Below are positions 1 through 8,566 of a stretch of 16,487 bases of DNA, piece by piece (position 1 is the first letter of the stretch; every line of letters begins with the position of its first letter). This stretch comes from Planctomycetaceae bacterium (GTDB lineage Bacteria > Planctomycetota > Planctomycetia > Pirellulales > Thermoguttaceae). Location of the stretch: assembly GCA_031256755.1 (NCBI GenBank), contig JAIRPZ010000134.1:1-16487 (forward strand), given 5' to 3'. The translations under genes were made by a program, and so were the position numbers. The notes under the pieces were generated by a model, which searched no databases, was not told the origin of the DNA, and saw nothing but the letters and a program-made list of their open reading frames with translations.

Positions 1-3000
1 AAACGCCGCAGCGCATTATTCCGGTCAATGATGGATTGAGCGATACTCACCTGTGCGTCAGCAAGAGCCAGAGCCGCTTCTGCCGCATTTTCCTGTCTGC
101 GTCCATTTTGTAACAAGAAATTAACAACAATAGCATCGGAATCCGCCGGAAAAGGAAAGACCGATCCGGTTCCGCTTTCTTTGCCTTGTTCTGTTTGACT
201 TTCTCCCGGCGTGTCTCTTTTTTCGATGCTTACTTTCACAAGATGATTGGCAACGTTACCCCAACTGCGCTGAATCAGCAGCGAGTATTCGCCGTTGAAT
301 CCTTTCGGACATACGTACATAATTTTTTTGACATCATCAGTACCGGAAGCGGTTCCGATCACAGGCATGGTTTTCAACATTCCTCCCGATAAACTGCGGG
401 GATTTTTGAACCAGCAGAACGAATTCGCCGGTTCGCAAACCATTAAGTCGAGACCGGCATCGCCTGTCCATTCAATCGTCACCACACAATCTCTTGACTT
501 GGCTTCGCGAATATCCTGTGTCAGTTGATTGGCTTCTTTAATCCGTTGTTGCCGGACCATCCGTTTATGCAGCATTGCAGCCAGATCGCCCGCTTCCTGC
601 GTCAGTTTTGCACCCGTCGCACCGTCCCATTCCTGTCCCAGAATCGCCAGCGTGATCCACCGCAGCGGCTCTTCGTCATCAAATTCGTTAAAAATTTCTT
701 CCGCAAGCCGCAACGTTGCCGCGTAAAATTCCCGTTTCGGCACCATTCCTTCCAACGCCTGCTGATACAGCGGAAAGGCGTTTTGTTTGAGGTTGAGTGC
801 CGTCCGCATTAAAAAAGCAATATTTAACATATCGATCGGGTCTTTGCAGAAGTCCGCTGCGGAAAGAGCCGCCCGAAGAACTTGTTTTTTCGGCGCACCG
901 TTCAAGTGCAGGGAAAGCGTCAACGCTTCATACATCCACGGCTGGGCATTGCCGCTTAAAATTGCCGATTCCACAAGGGCAACAATGTGATGAGTACATT
1001 GAGCAGCGGCATTCGGCTGGGTTTGGGCTTCCCGGCTCAACCGCCGCACCGCATTTTTGATCACATCCGGGTTGCTCTTGCTGTTTTGGAAATATTCCTT
1101 CCAAAACGTTTTTGCGTCTGCGGCTTCTTTCGCCTTTTTAAGTAACTCGTTTGTTTGTTCGGGAATATCCCGCACAATTTCGTCAGGGACACTGTAATAT
1201 CCGCTGCCGTACCCGCCGCTGCCGTAACCTCCGCCGCCGTACATACCGCCCATACCGCCGTAACCTCCGCTGCCATACATACCGCCCATACCGCCGTAAC
1301 CTCCGCTGCCGTACATACCGCCCATACCGCCGTAGCCACCGCCGCCGTACATGCCGCCCATACCACCGTAACCTCCGCCGCCGTACATACCGCCCATACC
1401 CATGCCGCCGCCGGATTGCGGCGAAACGATCAAGTCGCCCATCGGGTACACTTTGATCAGCATGTTTTTGCCGTCTTTGGCATCTTCAATCGTGGTGATT
1501 TGCAGCATTTCATCTTTGATAATGTACGTCAAATTGAAACTCGCCAGCAATTTATTCAGCACAAACCGCAGCCGCATTCCTTCATGTTCAAATCCGTCCG
1601 GTGCAATCACAGTTCCTGTCCGAACTTCTCCCGTATTCTGTGCCGCCGGAGAAAAATCAATGTTAACCACTCGCAATTTCAGCCGTCTTGCCTCTTCCTT
1701 GATTTGCCGGAAAAGGTCGCCGAAAGTGGTCGTATTGTCTATTTTCAACCGGAAATCCCTGCTTTCAAGCAATTTTTTCGTATCTTTGACAAATTCATCA
1801 TCCTGCTGCATCGTGATTGTTGAATACTTTTGCTTGCGGTAATCAGAAAGCAAAAGCCAGCGTTCCCGGTCAATATAATTGATCGGCGGATCGGACGGAA
1901 TCGGAATAAAGGACATTTCGGCTTCCATAAAATGTTCAATAAAACCGACCTGACGCTTGTACCGCAGTTTTTCATACCGGCTGATGACATCAACTAATTG
2001 TGCCATCCGCCGCGCATAATGCGGTGCGGTATTCTCTTTAATGATTTCAACGGATTCTTCGGCGACAATCACCGCGGACTGGTATTCTTCCGCATCCATC
2101 AGGGACTTGAACCGCTCGAATATCTGGATGCCTTTGACCCGTTCTTCCTCCATTTTTTGCAGGGCTTGCTGCCGGGAACGCTCTTTCGCCAAATTGGATT
2201 CCTGCTGAACACTGCGGAATTCCTGTGCATACCGTGCATGCTCCACCTGTTTGAGTGTATTACCGAGCCGGTCAAGCAATGCGCTGCGTTCAGCCGGTCT
2301 TAATGCGGAATTGTTTCGGACAATCTGCTGCATCATTTTGATTTCTTGCAGTGCGCGTTCATATTCCGGTTCTTTCGCATTCGTCCATCTGACGGCATCC
2401 GCAACGGCTGCCCGGACTTCATTGCTGATTTTGTCCAAAAGCACCGAATTTTCTTTGGCAACGGCATCAACATAACCCGGCGAGCGTGCCGCATCGCCGC
2501 TGCCGTTTGGAACCGGAACCGGTGCTGCCGGTGCGGAACCGGCATTGCCTGCCGGATTCGGTACGTCAACAGCGGCATGACCGTTTTCGTCTTTAACATT
2601 GCCGCTGCTGTACTCCGGCTGTCTTTGCCGCAGGGATTTATCGGTCTGTTGATACAAACTCTGTGCAATTTCATTGTCCGGTTCAAGCCGCAAAACACTG
2701 TCCAGCAAAATGCACGCCTGTTGCAGATTGCCCGAATCAATCGCGGTCCGGGCTTTGTCCATCTGTTGTTCGATATTGTCTTTGAATGCTGTTTTTACGT
2801 GCGGCAGGGCATCGCCGCCGATCATCGGCATAGTAAGACCGCCGTCTTTTGCCGCAACCGTTACCACGGCACGGAGGTAATTATTATCTTCGGACTTCTC
2901 TTCCGGTCTGATGTTCAATTTCGGGAGGTCAATTTTGCCGTCCGCCGTTGTTCCGGTCAATTCCAAGTCAAAAACCGGTAATTCTTCGCTTCCCGCTGTC

Positions 3001-3899
3001 CCTGCGAGAATTGTTGTCCGATCGCTGCGAAGCGGCTGCATGACTTTCGGAAATATAGTGCATTGTTCTGGATATTTTATGGATTCCGGGTCGATCCAAA
3101 CGACGGTTGCCGTTGCGGATTCGGCTAATTTTTTGCCGGTTTCTCGTCCCCATTTTGCGGTATCTGCTGCGGAATCAAGCGGCAGCGGTTCTCCGTTTTT
3201 TGCGGCGGACGAATCCGCAGCCATCGGATTAACAGCAATCAGATTCCCGCCGGTGTGATTGGCAAATGCCGCCATCATACCGAAATTGGTTTGGACTCCG
3301 ACGGAACAAGCCGTAAAAGGGATTTTCTGTTCGTTGTAATTTTTAATTTCCTGCTCAAACACAGCGGACGATACGGTTTTTGCCATACTTCGTCCGTCGC
3401 CGAGATACAATACTGCCCGCCGCGCGTTTGTGCCGCTGTCAAAAGCGGTGCGGACTGTCTGCAATCCTTTACCGAAATCGGTTGCGCCGAGCGGTACACG
3501 TTCTTTCAGGACATCAAGAGCGACTTTTAATTCGCGGGTATCGTTGCCGGTAAATTTCGGAGTGAGGGGTTCGGTGTCGACATCCATGGCAAAGATTTTG
3601 ATTTTTGTTTCTTTTGGCAAGGATTGTACGGCGGACTCAACGGCGGCGATGGTGTCCAGCCGGGCTTGACCGGCTTGGCTTGCGGATGTGTCCACGAGAA
3701 ACACGACTTCGAGCGGCTGTTGGGACGGCTGCGGCGGTGCTTGCAGTTCCAAAGCAAAGAAATGCTGTCCGCCGTCCGGTGCGGTATAGTGCGGGAACTT
3801 CTCTGCTGCTTGTAAACCAGCGGACAATGTAAGTATCAAAGCCGCAAAAAATGCGGACAAGCGGCCATGACGAAGCCAAATAATGAGTTGTCCAGACAT
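1..3899 (-). CDS. Giant exported VWA-domain protein with STN-like segment and Gly-rich linker (partial, 3' end beyond window)
   Basis: One uninterrupted minus-strand frame of 1299 codons runs to the left edge with no stop. It starts at an ATG preceded by AGAGGAG (3908-3914, 8-nt spacing). Residues 1-32 form a signal peptide (hydrophobic FFAALILTLSAGLQAA). Residues about 63-230 are a von Willebrand A domain with an intact metal-binding motif: D70-T-S72-A-S74, T140 and D168. A helical, partly charged middle section (about 380-690) includes a Pro/Ala/Gly-rich spacer near 480-510. Residues about 700-826 resemble the short secretin/TonB N-terminal (STN-like) segment common in planctomycete proteins, ending ITT...KVYPMGDL. 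A Gly/Tyr/Met-rich repeat (about 827-905) leads to a helical region and a beta-rich domain near 1150-1250 (LDLMVCEP...YVCPKGFNGEYSLLIQR). The role is unknown; an extracytoplasmic binding or scaffold protein is an inference. The promoter is at 3947-3974. Confidence 0.85.
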   Translation of the reverse strand, partial: MSGQLIIWLRHGRLSAFFAALILTLSAGLQAAEKFPHYTAPDGGQHFFALELQAPPQPSQQPLEVVFLVDTSASQAGQARLDTIAAVESAVQSLPKETKIKIFAMDVDTEPLTPKFTGNDTRELKVALDVLKERVPLGATDFGKGLQTVRTAFDSGTNARRAVLYLGDGRSMAKTVSSAVFEQEIKNYNEQKIPFTACSVGVQTNFGMMAAFANHTGGNLIAVNPMAADSSAAKNGEPLPLDSAADTAKWGRETGKKLAESATATVVWIDPESIKYPEQCTIFPKVMQPLRSDRTTILAGTAGSEELPVFDLELTGTTADGKIDLPKLNIRPEEKSEDNNYLRAVVTVAAKDGGLTMPMIGGDALPHVKTAFKDNIEQQMDKARTAIDSGNLQQACILLDSVLRLEPDNEIAQSLYQQTDKSLRQRQPEYSSGNVKDENGHAAVDVPNPAGNAGSAPAAPVPVPNGSGDAARSPGYVDAVAKENSVLLDKISNEVRAAVADAVRWTNAKEPEYERALQEIKMMQQIVRNNSALRPAERSALLDRLGNTLKQVEHARYAQEFRSVQQESNLAKERSRQQALQKMEEERVKGIQIFERFKSLMDAEEYQSAVIVAEESVEIIKENTAPHYARRMAQLVDVISRYEKLRYKRQVGFIEHFMEAEMSFIPIPSDPPINYIDRERWLLLSDYRKQKYSTITMQQDDEFVKDTKKLLESRDFRLKIDNTTTFGDLFRQIKEEARRLKLRVVNIDFSPAAQNTGEVRTGTVIAPDGFEHEGMRLRFVLNKLLASFNLTYIIKDEMLQITTIEDAKDGKNMLIKVYPMGDLIVSPQSGGGMGMGGMYGGGGYGGMGGMYGGGGYGGMGGMYGSGGYGGMGGMYGSGGYGGMGGMYGGGGYGSGGYGSGYYSVPDEIVRDIPEQTNELLKKAKEAADAKTFWKEYFQNSKSNPDVIKNAVRRLSREAQTQPNAAAQCTHHIVALVESAILSGNAQPWMYEALTLSLHLNGAPKKQVLRAALSAADFCKDPIDMLNIAFLMRTALNLKQNAFPLYQQALEGMVPKREFYAATLRLAEEIFNEFDDEEPLRWITLAILGQEWDGATGAKLTQEAGDLAAMLHKRMVRQQRIKEANQLTQDIREAKSRDCVVTIEWTGDAGLDLMVCEPANSFCWFKNPRSLSGGMLKTMPVIGTASGTDDVKKIMYVCPKGFNGEYSLLIQRSWGNVANHLVKVSIEKRDTPGESQTEQGKESGTGSVFPFPADSDAIVVNFLLQNGRRQENAAEAALALADAQVSIAQSIIDRNNALRR
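1221..1394 (-). repeat. In-frame 36-bp tandem repeat encoding a Gly/Tyr/Met-rich linker
   Basis: About 4.8 copies of a 36-bp unit lie inside the VWA gene, with full units at 1251-1286, 1287-1322, 1323-1358 and 1359-1394 and a partial one at 1221-1250. Each unit encodes 12 residues of the type GGYGGMGGMYGS or GGYGGMGGMYGG. Because 36 is a multiple of 3, copy-number change would lengthen or shorten the linker without breaking the frame. Units differ by only a few substitutions, which suggests recent expansion or homogenisation. Confidence 0.9.
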
Positions 3900-3946
3900 A
3901 GTAGAATCTCCTCTGATTTCGGACGGAACGGGAAAAACGCGTTTTT

Positions 3947-3974
3947 ATTATAGCACACATTTGCCGAAATCCAA
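3947..3974 (-). promoter_or_regulatory. Promoter of the VWA-protein gene (extended -10)
   Basis: On the minus strand there is a perfect TATAAT at 3952-3947 preceded by TGC, giving an extended -10 (TGnTATAAT). A poor -35 (TTGGAT, 3974-3969) lies 16 nt upstream. Transcription would start near 3940, leaving a leader of about 40 nt that holds the AGAGGAG ribosome site. The weak -35 with an extended -10 is a recognised sigma70 compensation. Confidence 0.6.
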
Positions 3975-4186
3975 ATTAAACAATTGCGAAGCCGGCAAAA
4001 TTGACACTTTGTAGTCCTTTCGGCAAAAGTCAAAGGCGGTCTTCATGAATTTCGTTTTCTGCCGGATTATGCCGCGTGGTTGACAGTATCCAACGGACAG
4101 ACGCGGAATGAATGCCGTATCGCATGAGCGTTATTTTTCGTTTTCGTTTCTCGCTGTTGACAATGGAAAATTGGGAATTGAGAGCA

Positions 4187-4253
4187 GGGGACATGCGTCC
4201 CCCGTTTTTTATTCGTTTTCATTGTTTTAACGGCAGGTGGATACCCGCCGCTC
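4187..4253. repeat. Double-hairpin intergenic repeat, copy 1
   Basis: Stem 1 is GGGGAC (4187-4192) / GTCCCC (4197-4202) with loop ATGC. A T-rich spacer follows. Stem 2 is 4231-4238 / 4243-4250 with loop GGAT and one internal A/C mismatch. The 66-base block aligns with 5615-5679 with about nine differences including one gap. It lies 3' of aroB, between aroB and the VWA promoter. The rest of 3975-4338 contains no gene or other signal that I can support. Confidence 0.7.
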
Positions 4254-4338
4254 TCTCGTTGTTGGTATTAAACAGCATTCATGTGATTTTACAGGATAAT
4301 TAAAAGAAACAAAAAAGATTGTCCGCCCGGTAAAGGTA

Positions 4339-5448
4339 TCACGCATCGGGAAACGCTGCGGGTTCAATTCCTTCGACAACCCGGCATTCACCAAGCCGGG
4401 TCGGCAGCACCAGCCGAAGTACCCCCGATTCCGTTTTTTTATCAAGCCGCATCAAACGGAACATTTCAGAACGGTCAAATCCCGCCGGAATTTCCGCCGG
4501 CAAATTTAATGCCTGATGTAATGCGGTCTGCTGCCGGACAAAATTGTCATCCACCAAACCGGCTTTTCGGGCAGTTTTTGCCGCACAAATCAAACCGGCA
4601 GCCACTGCCAAACCATGCGGCAAAGTATAGCGGCTCATCACTTCAAAAGCATGAGCAAAGGTATGACCGTAGTTGAGCAGAATTCTTTTACCGGCGGTTT
4701 CCCGCTCGTCTTCGGAAACGATGCGGGCTTTGATCCGGCAGCATTCCGCAATGATATGCCGCAAAACAGCATTGTCTCTGCCCCGTATTTTTTCCGTGTT
4801 GTTTTCAAGAAAGCCATACAAGCCGGCATCCAAAGAAACGGCATACTTGACGACTTCGCCGAGACCGCTCAAATACTCTTTTTCCGGCAGCGTTTGCAGC
4901 GTTTCGGTGTCAATCAGAACGCCAACCGGCTGATGAAACGCCCCGATCATATTTTTGGCACCGGGAAGATTGACGGCAACTTTTCCGCCGACACTGCTGT
5001 CTACTTGTGCCAGAAGCGTTGTCGGAATTTGGAAAAACCGGATACCCCGCATATAATTTGCGGCGAGGAAACCGCCGAGATCGCCGGCAACTCCGCCGCC
5101 GACCGCTGCTAAAACGGTTTGCCTGTCGGCAGGAAAAGCACAACTGCACATCTCGTTCCAAAGCCGCCCGGACTGTTGGAGCGATTTGCTTTCTTCGCCT
5201 GCCGGAATGACGGCGGTTTGAATCCGCATACCGGTTTGTGTTATTGAAGACGCAACCTTATCGGCATAACCGTGTGCCTGCACATTGGTGTCGGTCAGCA
5301 CGTAAGCGAGCGAAACCGGTTTGAAGGCCGCGAGGACTTTTCCGGCACGGCTTAAATTGCCGGTACCGATTTCAATTTCATAACTGCGGGAACCAAGCGA
5401 AACGGTCAATGTTGTCGTTTCTGCCGGACACTCTGCATGCGGATTCAT
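4339..5448 (-). CDS. aroB: 3-dehydroquinate synthase
   Basis: The enzyme converts DAHP to 3-dehydroquinate, step 2 of the shikimate pathway, in the cytoplasm using NAD+ and a divalent metal. The protein is 369 aa from ATG 5448, near the usual 355-370. Visible motifs are the glycine-rich NAD-binding GGGVAGDLGG (about 117-126), TTLLAQVDSSVGGK (about 143-156), GLGEVVKY with metal ligand E198, NYGHTFAHA with H262, and LPHG with H278. An in-frame GTG at 5478 would add 10 residues. I prefer the ATG because a possible -10 (5487-5492) would put the transcript start at about 5480, almost on the GTG, and because family homology begins after both. There is no clear Shine-Dalgarno at either start. The gene is on the same strand as ppdK, but 249 bases and a hairpin element separate them, so it is probably transcribed separately. 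Confidence 0.95.
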   Translation of the reverse strand: MNPHAECPAETTTLTVSLGSRSYEIEIGTGNLSRAGKVLAAFKPVSLAYVLTDTNVQAHGYADKVASSITQTGMRIQTAVIPAGEESKSLQQSGRLWNEMCSCAFPADRQTVLAAVGGGVAGDLGGFLAANYMRGIRFFQIPTTLLAQVDSSVGGKVAVNLPGAKNMIGAFHQPVGVLIDTETLQTLPEKEYLSGLGEVVKYAVSLDAGLYGFLENNTEKIRGRDNAVLRHIIAECCRIKARIVSEDERETAGKRILLNYGHTFAHAFEVMSRYTLPHGLAVAAGLICAAKTARKAGLVDDNFVRQQTALHQALNLPAEIPAGFDRSEMFRLMRLDKKTESGVLRLVLPTRLGECRVVEGIEPAAFPDA

Positions 5449-5486
5449 ATCAAATTCTTTTTGCGGAAAATCTTTCACTTAGATTT

Positions 5487-5492
5487 ATTGTA
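5487..5492 (-). promoter_or_regulatory. Possible -10 element of aroB
   Basis: TACAAT on the minus strand matches the -10 of ppdK and pepF. No good -35 is present at 16-18 nt; the nearest TTTGTC is 21 nt away. It would give a leader of about 30 nt to ATG 5448. Weak by itself. Confidence 0.35.
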
Positions 5493-5609
5493 CACCAGAA
5501 AAATGAAGAACGGGACAAACCGGGGTAGGTTTTATCCTCTATCGGAGTTTCTTCGATTCCGCTCGTTGGCGGAATAGTGAGATATAAAACGGCTTGAGAG
5601 AGTGCGAAA

Positions 5610-5684
5610 GAACGGGGGACATACGTCCCCCGTTCTTTATTCATTTTCATTTTTCAACGGCGGGCGAATGCCCGCCGCTTTTTT
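5610..5684. repeat. Double-hairpin intergenic repeat, copy 2
   Basis: Stem 1 is a perfect 11-bp stem (5610-5620 / 5625-5635) with loop ATAC. Stem 2 is a perfect 8-bp stem (5658-5665 / 5670-5677) with loop GAAT, followed by CTTTTTT. Read on the plus strand, stem 2 plus T-run looks like a factor-independent terminator, yet no plus-strand gene lies upstream. It sits just 3' of ppdK (stop at 5698), so it may act as a terminator for minus-strand transcripts or be a mobile or structured repeat. A separate 7-bp hairpin (5556-5562 / 5569-5575) lies 34 bases to its left. Confidence 0.75.
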
Positions 5685-5697
5685 GCTCACCGCAACG

Positions 5698-8421
5698 TTA
5701 TTTCTTTGCGGCTTTTTCCTTTTTCTCCTGAATCGCGGCTTGCGCAGCGGCTAACCGCGCTACCGGAAGACGCAAAGGACTGCAACTGACATAATTCAAG
5801 CCCGCCTTGTGGCAGAATTTCACCGAAGCCGGGTCACCCCCATGTTCGCCGCAAATTCCAAGTTTAATGTCAGGACGCGTCTCACGCCCGCCGGCAACCG
5901 CTATCTTAATCAGCCGCCCAACCCCCTCCTGATCCAAGGTCTGGAACGGATCCGCCGGGAAAATGTCCAGTTCCTGATACTGGTTGATGAACGCACCGTA
6001 ATCGTCACGGCTAATGCCAAGACCAGTTTGCGTCAGGTCATTAGTACCGAAACTGAAGAACTCCGCACCCTTCGCAATTTCGTCCGCCGTGACCGCCGCA
6101 CGCGGAATTTCAATCATCGTGCCGACAAGGTAATCTACCGTGATGCCCTTTTCCTTGAAAACCGTTTTCGCCGTTTCACGAATGAGTTTTTCCTGATGAC
6201 GGAATTCCGTGACGTTGCCGACAAGCGGAATCATAATTTCCGGGTGAACGTCCATTCCCTCTTTCATCACGTTGACCGCCGCTTCGCAAATCGCCCGCGC
6301 CTGCATCCGCGTAATTTCTGGATACACAATGCCCAAACGGCAGCCGCGGTGTCCCAGCATCGGATTCGACTCCGCAAGTTCATGAACCCGCTCGGCAATT
6401 TTTGTTTTCTTGATGCCGATTTTTTTGGCAAGTTCTTCCTGCTCCTTGTCTTCGTGAGGAACAAATTCATGGAGCGGCGGGTCAAGCAAACGTATCGTCA
6501 CCGGCCGCCCCTTCATCGCCCGGAAAATGCCTTCAAAATCCTCACGCTGATATTTCAGGAGCGGTTCAAGGGCTTTTTCCCGTTCTTCAACCGTTTCCGA
6601 AAGAATCATCCGGCGGAAGTCGTCAATCCGGTCAAAGAACATATGTTCCGTCCGGGTTAACCCGATGCCTTCAGCACCGAAAGCAATCGCCCGTTCCGCT
6701 TCCTTCGGATTGTCGGCGTTGGTACGAATGCCCAATTTGCGGAAACGGTCTGACCAACTCATCAACTGCTGGAACCGCTGATAGAGCGGTGCCTTTTCCG
6801 GTTTGAGCGATTTCTCGAAAAGCACCTGCAAAATCTCGGAAGGCGAAGTCGGAACCTGCCCTTCATAGACGTTGCCGGTGAAACCGTCCACCGAAATCCA
6901 GTCCCCTTTCTTGAAAACCTGTTTGCCGACCGTCATCGTTTCGGCTTTGTAGTCAATGACGATGCCGTCGCAGCCGCAGACACACGCTTTGCCCATTTGC
7001 CGGCTGACCAGTGCCGCATGCGATGCCGCACCGCCGAAAGAGGTCAGAATCCCCTGCGCCACTTTCATGCCCCGAAGGTCTTCCGGTGTTGTTTCGCGGC
7101 GGACGAGAATAATTTTTGCGTCGTTGTTTTTCTGCCAAGCGGCTTCGGCTTCGTCCGGCTGAAAATAAATCTGACCGGTTGCCGCACCGGGACCGGCGTT
7201 GATTCCCTTCGCCATCGATGCTTTTCCTTTGAGTCCGGCACCGCTGAAAACCGGCTGAAGCAGTTGCGTCACGTCATTGGCGGGAATTCGGGCAATCGCT
7301 TCTTCCGGCGTGATGAGTCCTTCGTTGACCATATCGACAGCGGCACGGACAGCGGCAAAACCGGTACGTTTGGCATTCCGTGTTTGCAGCATCCAGAGTT
7401 CCTGACTTTCAATCGTGAATTCAATGTCCTGAATATCGCGGTAATGATTTTCGAGTTTCATGGCGATTTCCGAAAATTTCGTCCATGAGCGAGGCATATC
7501 TTTTGCCAGCGATTCTTCGATTTTTTTCGGCGAGCGGATACCGGCCACCACGTCTTCGCCTTGGGCGTTGATAAGGTAATCGCCGGTGATTCCCGGTTCG
7601 CCGTTGGCACCGTTGCGGGTCAGAGCCACGCCGGTTGCGCAGTCCTCGCCCATATTGCCGAAGACCATTGCCTGCACGTTGACGGCGGTCCCCCATTCGT
7701 GCGGAATGCCGTAAGTCCGGCGGTACACAATCGCGCGGTCATTCATCCACGAACCGAAAACGGCACCGATTCCGCCCCAAACCTGATCCATCGGGTCATC
7801 GGGAAAATCTTTGCCGGTCTGTTTTTTGACGGCGGCTTTGAATTCTTTGACGAGTTCTTTAAGATGTTCGGCTTTAAGTTCGGAGTCGAGTTTGACACCG
7901 GCTTTATGCTTTTTCTTTTCGAGGAGTTCTTCAAAGGGGTCGATGTCGGTTTTCGATTTTGGTTTCATTTCCAGTACCACGTCGCCGTACATTTGGACGA
8001 AGCGGCGGTAGCAGTCCCATGCGAAACGGGGGTCGCCTGATTTTTCGGCGAGGACTTCGACGGTTTTGTCGTTGAGACCGATATTCAGAACGGTGTCCAT
8101 CATTCCGGGCATGGATTCTCTGGCACCGGAGCGGCAGGAAACGAGCAGGGGAAGATTATGAGTATCGCCGAACTTTTTGTTCATTGTATGCTCGATTTTC
8201 TTCATTGCTTCTTCCACTTGCTGCTGTAATTCGGGCGGATAAGCGCGTCCGTGGTCATAAAAATAGGTGCAGACTTCTGTGGTGATTGTGAAACCGGAGG
8301 GGACGGGCAGCCCGATTTTTGCCATTTCGGCGAGGTTTGCACCTTTTCCGCCGAGAAGATTGCGCATGGTTGCGTCTCCGTCTGTTCCGTCTTTGCCGAA
8401 ACTGTAAACGTATTTAGCCAT
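5698..8421 (-). CDS. ppdK: Pyruvate, phosphate dikinase
   Basis: The enzyme interconverts pyruvate + ATP + Pi with PEP + AMP + PPi in the cytoplasm. The protein is 907 aa, close to the usual 870-910. The N-terminus carries the ATP-grasp hallmark MRNLLGGKGANLAEM, followed by the central phosphohistidine domain and a C-terminal PEP/pyruvate barrel (GIGLTRTEHMFF). The phosphorylated His is H468 in GGAASHAALVSR, and the catalytic Cys is C857 in LGICGEHGGDP, exactly 50 residues from the end. The residue two before the His, usually Thr and the target of the PPDK regulatory kinase/phosphatase, is Ala466. There is no clear Shine-Dalgarno before the ATG. A strong promoter lies at 8498-8525, and the roughly 70-nt leader can fold small hairpins (8466-8478; 8427-8448). 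The gene could serve gluconeogenesis or PPi-linked glycolysis. Confidence 0.97.
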   Translation of the reverse strand: MAKYVYSFGKDGTDGDATMRNLLGGKGANLAEMAKIGLPVPSGFTITTEVCTYFYDHGRAYPPELQQQVEEAMKKIEHTMNKKFGDTHNLPLLVSCRSGARESMPGMMDTVLNIGLNDKTVEVLAEKSGDPRFAWDCYRRFVQMYGDVVLEMKPKSKTDIDPFEELLEKKKHKAGVKLDSELKAEHLKELVKEFKAAVKKQTGKDFPDDPMDQVWGGIGAVFGSWMNDRAIVYRRTYGIPHEWGTAVNVQAMVFGNMGEDCATGVALTRNGANGEPGITGDYLINAQGEDVVAGIRSPKKIEESLAKDMPRSWTKFSEIAMKLENHYRDIQDIEFTIESQELWMLQTRNAKRTGFAAVRAAVDMVNEGLITPEEAIARIPANDVTQLLQPVFSGAGLKGKASMAKGINAGPGAATGQIYFQPDEAEAAWQKNNDAKIILVRRETTPEDLRGMKVAQGILTSFGGAASHAALVSRQMGKACVCGCDGIVIDYKAETMTVGKQVFKKGDWISVDGFTGNVYEGQVPTSPSEILQVLFEKSLKPEKAPLYQRFQQLMSWSDRFRKLGIRTNADNPKEAERAIAFGAEGIGLTRTEHMFFDRIDDFRRMILSETVEEREKALEPLLKYQREDFEGIFRAMKGRPVTIRLLDPPLHEFVPHEDKEQEELAKKIGIKKTKIAERVHELAESNPMLGHRGCRLGIVYPEITRMQARAICEAAVNVMKEGMDVHPEIMIPLVGNVTEFRHQEKLIRETAKTVFKEKGITVDYLVGTMIEIPRAAVTADEIAKGAEFFSFGTNDLTQTGLGISRDDYGAFINQYQELDIFPADPFQTLDQEGVGRLIKIAVAGGRETRPDIKLGICGEHGGDPASVKFCHKAGLNYVSCSPLRLPVARLAAAQAAIQEKKEKAAKK

Positions 8422-8497
8422 AAAGTGTTAATTTTGTTAAGGATTAACGAATGTTCATGCGGTAGCGGCACACTGCCGGTACCATTTATTTCGCAGT

Positions 8498-8525
8498 ATT
8501 GTAGCGGTGATGACAGGAATGTCAA
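8498..8525 (-). promoter_or_regulatory. Promoter of ppdK
   Basis: On the minus strand, TTGACA (8525-8520), a 16-nt spacer and TACAAT (8503-8498) make a near-consensus sigma70 promoter, the best in the window. The expected start is near 8491, giving a 5' leader of about 70 nt. It sits in the 145-base divergent gap between ppdK and the U32 C-terminal-domain gene. Confidence 0.75.
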
Positions 8526-8566
8526 CAGGAGCAGGGGGGCTGTGAGAGAAAAGCGGCGGGGATATA

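Noticed and set aside
1155..1823. 222-codon plus-strand frame rich in Ala/Val/His/Thr
   Set aside because: It is antisense to the Gly-rich repeat of the VWA gene; its low-complexity repeats mirror the 36-bp units and the opposite frame is clearly the coding one.
4112..4303. 63-codon plus-strand frame in the aroB-VWA gap
   Set aside because: It overlaps the double-hairpin repeat; the second repeat copy does not preserve the reading frame, so the repeat is not coding.
5809..6660. 283-codon plus-strand frame inside ppdK
   Set aside because: It is antisense to the conserved C-terminal barrel of PPDK and rich in Arg/Phe/Asn, typical of a shadow frame.
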